A DNA stretch of 64,000 nucleotides from Prorocentrum cordatum. Taxonomy: Eukaryota; Sar; Dinophyceae; Prorocentrales; Prorocentraceae. This document shows, piece after piece, positions 39,909 through 50,880 of this stretch; positions within the stretch are counted from its first letter, which is position 1, and the number at the start of each line of letters is the position of its first letter. Under the pieces are notes generated by a model. The model saw nothing but the letters and a program-made list of their open reading frames with translations. It ran no database searches and was not told where the DNA came from. Where the stretch lies: the NCBI GenBank assembly GCA_963575745.1, contig CAUYUJ010019348.1, positions 609,728 through 673,727 of the forward strand, given 5' to 3'. The position numbers were made by a program, and so were the translations under genes.

Positions 39909-41597
39909 TCAACCAGCGTTTGCCCCCGCGGGCTCCATGCACGCAAGAACGTATACAAGCAATGGGCCTACGACGCCGACGTGCATACCATTTCCAGCCA
40001 GTGACTTGACATCGTCACCTGACAACGACTTCGATCTGAGAATAGACATGAATGGGCAGCGGTGCGGGAGATCATCGCCAAGCACAGGGACACCTTGTAC
40101 TTGAAGGTGCTCCAGAGGAATCATCACGCGCTTCAGGGATAGAGAATACATCAACGATTTCCAAAGAAGCGTCGGCATTACACTGATGCATCGTGTAATG
40201 TGCTCCGCCGTGTCCTTCAAGTCCACAATGACAGCGTCTTGAACATGTTTCCCCATCTTTGTGGCCAAATGTCTATGCCCTTGAAGCCTCGCCCAACTAC
40301 CAGCGTCCAGGACATCATCGCAAACCCATTCGGTCTGCCCTGAGAACTTTCGTTTTCTCGCCATTTCCCTGAACAGTTCTTGTTGCTCCTCAAACCCAGC
40401 GCAGAAGAAAGCGTTCCCATCCAAATCCACCGCTCTTCCGAACAGCCAGCATATTCCATGACCATCCAACGTGTAGGGCACATTGAATATGTATGCTGCC
40501 TTCTTCACCATGATAGTCCATCTCCGGGGCCTTGAGCACGGCCATCCAAAGTGTTGCGGCGTGATGATGAGGCTGACTATGACGTATTTCTCTTCGAACT
40601 TGTCTTGCAATGCTTTGATTGGAAAGTTGCGCGTGCATTCGTGAATGATCACATCGTCATCCTCAAAGAGGCGCTCGTGCACCCAGCACTCGAAGATCAC
40701 GGCCGTTGCCCCATTGAGACCCAGTTGTTGGCCCATTGCACTCCAGTCAATGCAAGGCGCGCCAGCCACATGCAGACGCAGCTTGCCACCAGTGCCTTCT
40801 TTGCGGAGGCGGCGGGGCGCGCAGCAACTCCGAAAGGCAGGATGACGCGCGCACGGTGCAGTCTGTTGTTCTGGGTGATTGCACGTCCTAAAATATGATG
40901 TCAAGATCTTGTCGCACTCCATTTTGAATTGGCCCGCCAGTGTTTGAGCTAATTCTTTTTTGTCCAACTTAGTTTTGCTGCTATCAGCCATGATGTCATC
41001 ATGCTGTCCGCTTGTCATTTTGCTCAAGTGTGTAAGCTGCAGAGCAACATCTCGAGGGTACCTATGCAGAATGTCCTTGAAAATACATCTTGGAGGATTC
41101 TCATGGTTACGGAGAACAGTTTGGCACACAGCGTCGATGTCTGTAGCTGATTCGAAAGAAAAAGGGCCAGGTCCCTCTGACGATGCGAATCCGAGGCTCA
41201 CTGCTGACTCTTGGATAAAAGAGCATGCCATCTCAACGCGACCCATCCCTGAGAAGCAAGTGGTGAGGGGGGCGCCGTTTGCCAAACTCTCCTTGAACAC
41301 ATCACACAGCCTTGAATCACCAGTTTTGTCTTTCAACGCTTGAATGCACCGACTAGGCCAGTCAAACAGATCGCGCATGCTCGAACAACCAGCCACCAAG
41401 GGCGTTGCGTTGCCACGGCCCCTCAGGGATCCGACTGATTCAGCTGAGCCCACGCCTATCACAAGAGATCCGGGTGACGCGTCGCCTTCCAGCTCAAAGT
41501 CCATGTCAGGAAAACCAAACGTGCTCCAGCTAACCACTTGATCCAAAATGACCCAGGAGGAGGTAGAGGAGGCGAGGCGAGCTCCATTATCAATCAA
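39909..41597 (-). CDS. Cytosine-5 DNA methyltransferase-like protein
   Basis: A single 562-codon frame carries the ordered motifs of C5 methyltransferases. LTTCFSGMGRVEMACSF (111-127) is the S-adenosylmethionine-binding motif I. SATDIDAVCQTVL (150-162) fits motif II. HVAGAPCIDWSAMGQQ (276-291) is motif IV with the catalytic Pro-Cys. DVIIHECTRNFP (315-326) takes the place of the ENV motif. HFGWPCSRPRRWTIMV (349-364) is motif VIII, and KSLAGNGMHVGVVGPLL near 530-546 is motif X. Ancestors of this form occur in many copies in dinoflagellates. The target-recognition region lies between VIII and X. The catalytic Cys is intact, so activity is possible, though ENV is changed to ECT. More 5' coding sequence may lie in the frame upstream of 41600 (SLGYDELPYRPRSSR), joined by splicing. 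Confidence 0.75.
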   Translation of the reverse strand: MIDNGARLASSTSSWVILDQVVSWSTFGFPDMDFELEGDASPGSLVIGVGSAESVGSLRGRGNATPLVAGCSSMRDLFDWPSRCIQALKDKTGDSRLCDVFKESLANGAPLTTCFSGMGRVEMACSFIQESAVSLGFASSEGPGPFSFESATDIDAVCQTVLRNHENPPRCIFKDILHRYPRDVALQLTHLSKMTSGQHDDIMADSSKTKLDKKELAQTLAGQFKMECDKILTSYFRTCNHPEQQTAPCARHPAFRSCCAPRRLRKEGTGGKLRLHVAGAPCIDWSAMGQQLGLNGATAVIFECWVHERLFEDDDVIIHECTRNFPIKALQDKFEEKYVIVSLIITPQHFGWPCSRPRRWTIMVKKAAYIFNVPYTLDGHGICWLFGRAVDLDGNAFFCAGFEEQQELFREMARKRKFSGQTEWVCDDVLDAGSWARLQGHRHLATKMGKHVQDAVIVDLKDTAEHITRCISVMPTLLWKSLMYSLSLKRVMIPLEHLQVQGVPVLGDDLPHRCPFMSILRSKSLSGDDVKSLAGNGMHVGVVGPLLVYVLACMEPAGANAG

Positions 41598-41879
41598 TCA
41601 GATCCCATCGCAGGCTCCTAGAACTTCGAGGGCGATATGGGAGCTCATCATAACCTAGCGAAAGTAAATTCATCTTGATGATTTCGTTATCGGCCTTCAT
41701 TTGCGCCAGGCGGAAACAACGTGAGGGGAATCGCCACGCTGATGTATGACTGTGAACTGGGATTGCAGGGCGTGCGCACCACAGGACCACCATTGGGAAG
41801 GCAGAACGCATGTGATAACCCAAGTGTAGACGTTGAAACGTGTGCTGGTGCGTTGCAATGCATTGAGAGCAATAAGATC

Positions 41880-42700
41880 ACATGGAATACAAGGAAAACC
41901 AATGAATAATGATCAAAGACTATGCAGAAACCAACCAAAACCATTGAAATCATGCAAAACCTTGCTAAATATCACAAAATCGTCGATATCACTATGATCG
42001 CGTTGAACATCTTCAGAAGTCATATGAAACAACCTGAAACCTTGAAAAAACATATAAAACCGTAGATGCACCATAAAATCATTACAAAACATTGAAAAAT
42101 GCAAAAAAACGCTGAGAATCGTTTGAAAAACAATAGAAACGCTTCAAAATCACAAGAAACACTAAAATACTGATACAAATTTCCAAACGCGATAGATTCA
42201 GACCATCTCAATGGATTTCAATGGGTTTTGGACGGTGTTGAGAATGGTTTTTATGTGATTTCCAATGGTTTTGGGCCGTTTCCCCGGTTCTCCCCGGTTC
42301 TCCCCGGTTCTCCCCGGTTCTCCCCGGTTCTCCCCGGAACTCCCCGGAACTTTTTTGATGATATTCAATGATTTTTGATATGTTTAATTGTTTTTTGATG
42401 ATTTCATATGTTTTTCACCAATTTTGCTCATTCTTTGATGTTTTGAACGGTTTTCAATGCATTTGTATTGATTTCACTGTTTCTGGTGTGTTTTTCACGA
42501 TTTCGTAAGATTTTGATGTATTTGAGAGGTTCTGTACGGAAGTTCATTCGTTTTTGTTGGTGTGGCTGGCTTCTGGCTGAGAGTTGTTGTTTTTGATGGT
42601 TGTCGCATGTATTTGATGTTGTTTTCTGGGTCTCAACGTTCGGTGATGTGTTTCGATGTTATCGTTTGTTTTCATGCGAGCGTTTGTTCCTGAAGGCAAC
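41880..42700. other. AT-rich stretch with a strand-composition switch
   Basis: The first half (about 41880-42185) is A-rich on the plus strand with repeated AAAACC.TTGAAA-like words. The second half (about 42210-42700) is T-rich with GATTTCAATGG and GATTTTTGAT-like words. The change lies near 42200. The two halves resemble inverted versions of one degenerate repeat. This lies between the 5' end of the methyltransferase gene and the 3' end of the putative transposase gene, and there is no gene in it. Confidence 0.7.
42281..42350. repeat. 10-bp minisatellite, seven units
   Basis: Seven consecutive decamers: one TTCCCCGGTT, four CTCCCCGGTT and two CTCCCCGGAA. The block is GC-rich in the middle of the AT-rich stretch. 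Confidence 0.95.
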
Positions 42701-42864
42701 TGATTCAGAAGATCCCCAACGAATCCCAAGGGCCTAAGGGCGTCCAAAGACTGGTACAGCCCCCAATGCTGTTCTTGCGGTTCGCATGGTTTGCCGATTT
42801 GTCTCAGGGGGACACAGATGGTAGGAGGGTGACGATGATGTGATGTGATGTGGGGGGTTTAATG

Positions 42865-45800
42865 TCAATCTGAGCTGTCCGAGCTGGGTGCAGGGGGGGC
42901 AGCAGCGCGGCCGCGCGCTCTGCCCCTCCCCCGACCCCTAGCCTTCCCACGCCCTCGTCCGGCTGGCGCAGGGGCAGCAGGGGCAGGAGGAGGGACCACA
43001 GCAGCCCCAGCTGGGCCGTCCAGGCCCGCAGGAGCGGCCCCACCAGCAGCGGGTTCGGCGTCTGGGTGGGGGGCGTACCTCATTTGTCCCAGGGGTCTTG
43101 TACACTCTCCTTTCCATCCTACGTCTCCTCCTCCCTCCTCCTCCTCCTCCTCCTCCTTTACCCCTTCTCTTCCTCCTTATCCTCCTCCTCCTCCTCCTCC
43201 TCCTCATCACTTCCTCATCCTTTTTTTCTCAGGGCTTCGCTCCTCTTTCCCTCCCTCCCTCTTCCTCCTGCGAGCCTGACTCAAGCTTGGACTCAAGCCT
43301 CTCATGTTATTCCTCCTTTCTCCTCCAGGGGCACTCGATATCGTCCAATTCAGCATCGGTAAGGACAGGTCCAACTGGGCCATCAGTGATAACATTCTCG
43401 GCGAGGAAGGCCTCGGTGGGCGGTGGATCAGGTATAAGATAAGCGCCGTGAAGCCACTTGCGGTCAAGGTGCTTGGCCTGGTTGCACAATCCTTCAATGA
43501 CCTCAGTGCGCTATCGTTATGTGCTGGTGAGGCGGAGGTCATGGTTATGGACTTGGTGCACCCTGTGACATCGGAGAAGCGATGAAATGGACAACTCGCT
43601 CTCCACCCACCATACGGCTTCTGTGTAGTAACTTTGATAGGGTGGATGGTAAAACAGCCCCAGCGAAATGTTGCAGGCGGAGCAGGAGCACCGGCTGGAC
43701 CCTTTGCACCTCCGCCTCCAGCGTGGCCTGGAAGTGCATGGTGAGCAGCAGGCGGTGCTGGTAGTGGAACCACAGGGACAGGTAGTGGAGGATGCCCCTG
43801 GTGCTCCAATTCCAGCCCGTCCATAAGAGCATCCAAGATATCTTGCTCGATACTGTCATCCAAAGCCAGCGCCCCATCTTCGTCAGACATCGCAAGCGCA
43901 GTCCGCGATTTAGGCATGGGAGCCAGCGCTGGGTCAACATTGTGCAGCATTTCATTATAGTAAGATGGCCCTTGTCCATGCTTGATCTCTGGATACCCAT
44001 GCTCAAAGACCCTCCGTGCAACTACAAGCGTCAACATGTATGGGCGAGCGTATTGCGCTGACTTGAAGGGCGTGTAGAACACCTTCATGTCTCTGTCTGG
44101 CTTATGAACAAGTGTCTGTGGCCTCGGGTGGTTGGCGTGGTACCACCCAGTGCTCTGCAGTGTCAGTAAGAGTTCATAACATGTCAAGCTTTGAACAGGT
44201 ATGCCATCACGCTTCTGGAAGACAGGGGTGGACGCATGAAGCTCTCGGTGCACCTCTATCCTATGCATGGCATCTGGCGTCAAACACCAAAAGTCATCTG
44301 GCGAATAGGCTGCGAAACCGCTTGTTGCCAGCGTCGTGAGCACCTCCTGGTCGTTGCTGTGCGGTTCTGGAGCGAAGCGTCTCTCAGAGCCTGGAGACGC
44401 ACTACATTCGATCATCCTCGTGACTAAGGCCAAGTGTTCTGGAGTGTTAGCATACCCTCGAATTGCATACACCAGTGATGGTTTCACGCTCCACACAAAG
44501 GCTTGCCTTATCAAGTCGGCGTGCTTTCCTTGCACTCCGGTCAGGATCGCCACAGGGCTCCCACTCAAGGACACTTGATGTGGAGTACTCTTGACTGCGA
44601 CATTGGCCCCGCTGGTGCTGATGGGCTTGTGGATCGTGATCGCCATGTCTTGTTCTGCGAGCCTACGCCCAGTAGCGATTGGCAAGCGCATGGTCTTCTG
44701 TCTGGAAGGGTTTTTGTCGATTACCTGGAAAATATTCGTTGATCAGTAGCTGCTGCTGGCACGATGTCTTGCACATCAGGAACACCAGGGGCCATCCCGT
44801 CATCGTCTTGTAACTCCAAATCAGCGTTTGAGGCCGCGGTTGAGGCAACGATCTCGGCCACTTCATTGACAGAAAACTTATTGCACTCCACTCCAAGAGG
44901 GGTAGTCAAATACTCATTGAGAGAATGCAGACTGACATTGGCAGCACCAGGTCCAGGGGCATCGACGACTGACCACGAGTAAATTTTGGTTGGGTCTGAG
45001 ACGTAGCGGAAATGGTCCAAAGCGAAGTTCTGAAGAGCGGATTCCATCGATCTCATCTTTCTCTCTTGCTTGTGAGAAAGGGCGTTGCGGGTTTTGTCAT
45101 CACGTTTCTTCGCATCGGTTTGCTTTTTGGTCGCTGTTGCTTGGCTCATGTATTGCGACGCAGCATCGCAATGATAAACGATACGCTCAACATCTGAATG
45201 GGCCAGCGTCGAATGTTTCATTGAAGATCTGATGTCCCGTAGAGCAGGGTGGTTCTCAAAACCAAGGGTAGACGCAACTGACAAAGGGCTCCGAACCTGC
45301 TCTAGGCATTTAGCAACCTCCTCCAGCATAGTCGACCTTGGGGACAGTGAAATGACCAAACTCCAAAGCGAGGGCGCGCTATGACGACCGAGATGCAGGC
45401 ACTTTGGGCGTCCAAGTCAAGGATGCACGGGTACCCCATGGAAACCGAACCATCCCAACAGTGGAGTTTGGTTGCACGTTTTTGGTTTATGCCTGCGCCC
45501 CCTGGTTTGACACGATCAAGTCAGGCCCACGCCGATAATCGACATGAAGCTTGTCTGATCTTGTCAAGCCGAGGGCCTACCGCCCCAGATCCGAAGTACA
45601 TTCAGATACCCCCCCCAGGCAGACCTTTCATTCAGCATCTTTTCGAACTCTGGCATGCGACGAGCATTGCTGACATAAGATGGGCCGACAGCTCGAGATT
45701 CCACGTTCAGTGAGCGCGCCCAGCTTCAACTCTCCGCTCTGCCACGCTGACAAACTTCAGGCAAGCAGCCTCGAACTCTAATTCGGGTGACTCTCGCAGC

Positions 45801-48800
45801 GGCCTGCCCTCCGCGACCGAATCAACTTGACGCCGAAGGGCCCCCTGGAGAATAGCACGTGTGTTGCATGTGTTCATGTATGAAAAAAAAACAACTCACC
45901 TCCTTTCCCCTCGCCTCTTCCTTCTCCGCATCCTTCTGCCCTCCTCAATATGATCCCTCTTTGGCCTCCCCCCAGACATGACAGGGCCTCTCCCCCTATC
46001 CTCTCCTCCTTTTTCTACATGTCCTCCTTCGCCTCCCCCTTCCTCGAGCTGTCCTCCCTTCCTACAGCTATGCTCAAGTCATTCAAACTATTCTCAACAA
46101 TTCCTGACGTACCTGCACTACCCCAACCAGCCAAAAGAGTCTCCTCAGGCTGAAGGAATCGAACACTAACTCGGTGGTGGAGCTGCGGGTCGGGCCGTCG
46201 ATCCCATTGCTGCGAAACATCTCGAGCGCACTCTCGAACAACAGTTGGGTCGCTGTGTGCCAGGGCGCATAGCCGCCATGGTATCACTCTCCAAAACGTG
46301 AGCTTCACTTCCAGGACAGACCACGCATGAGCTCGTGCAATGTCCGAACATCCTTTCGAACAAAGGTCTCGAGCGAATAAGCTGCTTCCCCCAAAGAGCC
46401 CAAGATTAGCCAAGAAAGAAGCCCCCGCCCCCCTCTGGATATAACGCGGCAGTGGGCCTGGAAAAGGAATCGCTTCAGAGCGGCGGAGCTGGCGCAGCCG
46501 AATGATCAAACTCCTGCAGCACAGATTCCAATTCCATAGGCGGCGCATGCAACGTGTTTGCAAAAACAACAATGTTGCTGTAAGACTTGGCAGCGATCTG
46601 ATCAAACACACGTTTGGCTCGCCCTGCCGCCAGCTCTGGGGCTCGATTACCTTTGTTCGGGCACGAGTGTGCAGAAGGGTTACCAGATCGAATTTCTTCG
46701 TTGTAGGCTTTCTCATTGAACCACCGGGTCTTATGAACAAATAGGGCTTCGTGGCACGGGCATCCTTCGGACCAGTTGCTCAACTCATGAATCATGTTTT
46801 CCAATTCCAGCAAAGCATGCCCCCAAATCCAAAACTTTGTCCCCTGAATAATCGGTGTCAGAGCTGCTATACTATTGTTCAGATCGGTCTCGCCGTCTGT
46901 CCTGCGATCGCGTTCCTCCTCGCGTGCGCGCTGCTGAAACTTGCTTGGGTCCCAGAAAGCTCGCAAAGGCATCATGAAATTATTGAGCAATGCTTTCAGC
47001 TCCTCGACGATTAACCCCCAACGCCAGTCAACGTGTTGTCTTATACCGTTTTTGAATACAGCTTGAAAGTGAGCACCAGGACCAACAAGACAGAAGTGAC
47101 TGAATCGATTCCGAGCATCACCATTTGCTAGAAACAATGCGAGATGTTTCAGTTGCTTGACCCACTCAGGATAATGGGGCATCTTGTCCAGGAGGCCAGA
47201 GGAGAGATTGTGACAAATATGAGCCATCGCAGGAACCGGCAGCATATTTCCAAACATGAAAGCGTTTGACTCTGGAACGTGTTCAGGACAGCCGTTATCA
47301 TCTACCAGCTCACCCAGGGCAGAGGTTTCTAGGAGCACATGTTGTAAGTCCAGGCGCGCGTGTTCTGCAAGACCCAGCTCCGTGCCCATATCGAACGCCC
47401 CAGAACGAAACGCACCCATGATTATACCTAAGTCTGCCTCGGAAGCCGTCTCCAACCTCAGCATATGCAGCAGCACGCTCAATTTATGCTGGAGGGAAGA
47501 TGCCTTCGGGAACGGAGACGTGGACTCATATGCTCCAGTCCCAGCCACTCCAGCGGCCCCTGGTTGCAAGCACTCCCAGAAGTGAGGGCGAAATATTAAG
47601 CTTGCAATCAAGAGTCGCCAGGAAGGCAGGGCAGTCGCGTATGGATACTCGTCACAACGGCCCTCGGACCTTCAGACCCAAACCTCCTGGGGCAAGGTGG
47701 TGAATTTGGATGTGTTGGACAAGATCCATCCCAAGTTCTGATTTCAGATCATCTGATAATAATTCGGCATCCGTCTCAGTGCGCCCTCGGCACCGTTCCA
47801 GTCTGACGGTCGCTCTATACAAATTTACGATGTGGCTCTTCGGAATAAAGCGCATGTCTGCCAGAAGCCAATCATGACCTACTTGAGGAGATGAATCTGC
47901 CCAAATGTACAAAACGCACTCAGATAGGCCTCCGTTGTGCGCCCACCACTTCATCAACGCAACGTCGAAGAACAACGCGTACCGATGCAGAGTAGCACGC
48001 GACGGGACTTGGATTGTTTGGACATGCTTGCATGCGACATGTGCTAGATCCGCCGGCAAAGCAATCTTCAAAGCGTGTTCCAGGGATCGTCTCACTGAGC
48101 CTCTATCACGCAGCATGCCTGCTAACCTCATGCACTCAATGATGTGTGCAGCCCGGTAAACCCTCAGCCCCCAATGCGATGAATCAATTGCATCGGAGAC
48201 CCTATTCATTGAACTCGAAGCCGTCCCAGTATGAAGTTGGCAACCCAATGCATCCAAGCCCTGGACCAGGTGCACCAGGTCTGCCTCAGTGTCTTCACCA
48301 CCCTCGGGGCCAGCTGAAGAAATTGATTCCCTTATGATAGCAGGGGCCCACCCTCGTAGACGAGAAGCTGCGAGGGAGAAGAAACTCGATGTGTTGAATT
48401 GGCGCCTGTCCTCAGAATTGGCCTCTGGTTCGTGCTTGCCTGCGCGCGAGTTTCGCCACTCTGCAGGGGGCCACAGCCTGTCGAATACATCTGGTATACA
48501 AGGTCTTGCTTTCGGCTGGAACCATCTTGCCAAGAAACCAATCCTGGTCCAGTCACACCGACAAGCAAGGGCTGCAATCGGATACGGCAGTTGAAGGCAC
48601 AATGATGGTAAAAGGACGCCCCATTCTGATGCCAGATCGTTCACTGAGGTTTCCCGCATCATCGGTGCAATCGAAAAGTCAACGCCCAGAAGATCATCCA
48701 ATTGAGCAGACGAAAGCTCGAACACAACATCCTTCCGACTGAGAACAAACCGCTCTGGATGAATTGCACGTGGCCATTCGTTGTTCACTGCAATTGCGGA

Positions 48801-49133
48801 AATGTGGGCAGAGAAAAAATCAGAAGGGCGCCCCCAGAGTTCAAACAAAAAGCGTTCTTCTCGGTTGAATTGTGTCAGCGGCCCCTCCATCGCGGTGCCT
48901 GGGGAGATCAACGCCAATGCAACTATACTAGAATTGGCTTCCTCCTGGGCGAACTTTTCCAGAGTGTGTTCCTGAGCATGATTTTCCAAACGTTCCACGA
49001 TCCATTCCTCATTCCAAGGCCTCCCTGATCTAAACTTCTGATGGCGGTCGGGCCCATGCGAGCAGTTGATACAGATATATGCGGCCACGGCCGATGCCAT
49101 CCAAAAAAAACAGCGCGAACATGTTGACATCAC
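42865..49133 (-). CDS. Putative transposase of the giant element (multi-exon)
   Basis: At least six coding blocks read in order on the minus strand: 49133-47652, 47611-46475, about 46450-46140, 45359-44721, 44691-43307 and 43083-42865. I remember the same sequence of blocks as one large protein family (about 2000 residues) from dinoflagellate genomes. Block 1 has SECVLYIWADSSPQVGHDWLL, a beta strand ending in Asp as in RNase H-fold transposases. Block 2 has VPAMAHICHNLSSGL, HVDWRWGLIVEELKALL and WSEGCPCHEAL, resembling the C/H..N and RW parts of hAT transposases. Block 5 ends FRWGCFTIHPIKV...CPFHRFSDVTGC, a likely zinc site, and needs a one-base frame change near 43490. The last block ends Arg/Gly rich and PSSDSSD. 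The 5' end lies next to the right terminal repeat. Transposase function is my inference. Confidence 0.6.
43126..43205. repeat. CTC microsatellite in the last intron
   Basis: Interrupted CTC/CCT repeats lie between the penultimate and last coding blocks of the putative transposase and are probably intronic. Confidence 0.9.
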
Positions 49134-49449
49134 AACACCGAAACGAACATCTGAACCAAAACGCTACTTATCGCAATCGGCCCCAGTCGCACCGGCAAAG
49201 GTCGACATGGTATCACGAATATTGAACAATGGATGTCGATTATTGTGCCAATCACCTTCGAAATTTGCTTCGACGACCTCTAAAATTGTCAGGCCTCCTC
49301 GGAAACCTTGAAATCCTACGCGCGTGATTGGCTGCATTCCCGACGCTGCATGATCCCCTCATTTTGAATTGTTTTTTTTTATGTCAACCATGCTCCTGTC
49401 GCTGTTTGGAATGAGCCCCTCTGCCCCAGAGCAATCCCGCCCAGCATCA

Positions 49450-49490
49450 GCCTATGCGACCCTCTGGCCCTGCACCTGTGAACTCCCCTA
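49450..49490 (-). repeat. Right terminal inverted repeat (41 bp)
   Basis: On the minus strand it begins TAGGGGAGTTCACAGGTGCA and continues GGGCCAGAGGGTCGCATAGGC, matching the left end at 34811. Confidence 0.75.
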
Positions 49491-49498
49491 CCCGGCTC
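49491..49498. repeat. 8-bp target site duplication, right copy
   Basis: CCCGGCTC, identical to 34803-34810 on the other side of the element. Confidence 0.8.
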
Positions 49499-50279
49499 CG
49501 ACTCCGGGGGTCCTGGCCCCAGATGGCCGAAGCCGCGAGGTGCTCCATCTCGGCGACGCCGTCCATGCCTCCAGGAAGAGGGCTGAAATCTTCTGGCGTC
49601 GCGGAAAAATCACGACGGCAATTTTTGTCAACGCTTTTCTGCCTAGGACAATCAAAATCCCCCCAGGACGAGAAAGCAGCCCTGGGGAAGTCACGGGTGT
49701 TCGCGGCTCGGGGCACGGGTGAGGAAGGTGCCTGTGAAGTGTCCGATGACCAGCCTTGAAGCGGATTCTCGTCGTGCGAGAAATGAGAATGACGCCAACT
49801 GTGCATCCACGACGATCTTGGCCAGGCCCGTCCTGGCTCCAAGACTGGTTTGGCCAGGATCGGCGCGCGCAACATCTGCAAGGCTGGATTTCTCCCAAGG
49901 AGAAAAAAACGAAAAAGAAAAGAGGAGGACGATGAGGAGGAGGAGGAGGAGGAATGAATGAACGAATGACTGAATGAATGAATATGAATGAATGAATGAA
50001 CGGATAGATGGATGGATGGATGGATGGATGGAAAACATGTCCTTATTGGTCCATCTGTGCCTCTGCATGCCACGCGTGTCCTGCGCTGTGTAATATGATA
50101 TCGAGAGGGCGAAGGCGTGCTATCTCACTCGGCGTGTGCTCGGCCTACTCGGGAGACCCACCAGCCCTTTTGCGCGTAGGTGGTTTAACAAAACGTTGTC
50201 TTCTCTCTGCCCAAACCCCTCTTGCCCTGCTCGGTGGAAGGGTTTACCCCTCTCCCTGACCCATCCCCTGGGCCTAGGA
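49499..50279. other. Flank right of the transposon with simple repeats and a small hairpin
   Basis: No gene is recognised. GAAT and GGAT tetranucleotide repeats run from about 49952 to 50031. A 50-base hairpin at 49813-49862 has arms CGATCTTGGCCA and TGGCCAGGATCG, words that also occur in the introner hairpin at 38072-38235. The frames here are shadows. Confidence 0.5.
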
Positions 50280-50880
50280 GGGGGCGGGGACGGAGGGGTT
50301 AGAGCGCCCAAGATGGCCCAAGATGGCTCCAAGAGTGCTCAAGAATATACCTGAAGATGGCTCAAGATAGCCTCCGGCAAACATTCAAGAGGCCCCAATA
50401 CGGCCCACAAGTGTCCTGCGAACCCTCCGAAGAGCCCCCAAACAGGCCAACATGGCTCCAAAGCCGAAGGGACATCAATGTTGTTTGCCTTCTAGCCTTT
50501 TCGCTTCCGATGGGCTCTTGAAGCCTCAAGATGGCCCCAAGAGGGCCACAAGAGCGCCCAAGCCCAAGAGCGCCCAAAGAGTGCCTCACGCCCCCGGCCT
50601 TGAGCCTCCCAGGGTGGGGGCCTGAATGTATACCCCCCCCGTTTGGAATCACGTGGGCCAGAATGGCCCCAGGAGCCCCCCCCCTTCCAGACCCCCCCAA
50701 CGAGCACCAAAAAGGCCCAAAGAAGGCCCCAGAGGAACCCCAGGAGGGCCCCCAAAATGCCCAAGAGGCTCCGCAAGGACCGCAAGAGAGCCCCCAAATG
50801 GTTCCAAGAGACCTCTGGGGGGGAAAAAAAAGCTTCCAAGGCGGCTGTTGCACTGCACTCTTCTGCACTCCCCTTCCCAA
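50280..50880. repeat. Degenerate minisatellite, opposite orientation to 1-560
   Basis: Imperfect repeats of the type CCAAGAGGCTCC, CCCAAGATGGC and GGCCCCCAAAATGCC form most of the stretch. They are the reverse complement of the words that build 1-560. Open frames in all phases are products of the repeat. Confidence 0.7.

Larger units (their letters stand above)
34811..49490 (-). mobile_element. Giant hAT-like DNA transposon (14.7 kb) carrying a DNA methyltransferase
   Basis: The segment starts TAGGGAGTTTCACAGGTGCA and ends with the inverted counterpart TAGGGGAGTTCACAGGTGCA (read on the minus strand). Over 41 bases the two ends agree at about 34. A perfect 8-bp duplication CCCGGCTC lies outside. 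TAGGG or CAGGG termini and 8-bp target duplications are typical of hAT elements. All three protein genes inside read on the minus strand: the putative transposase beginning about 360 bp from the right end, then a cytosine-5 methyltransferase, then a third gene ending about 1 kb from the left end. From about 39 to 49 kb GC is visibly lower than in the surroundings. The size and cargo are far beyond ordinary hAT elements. Confidence 0.75.
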
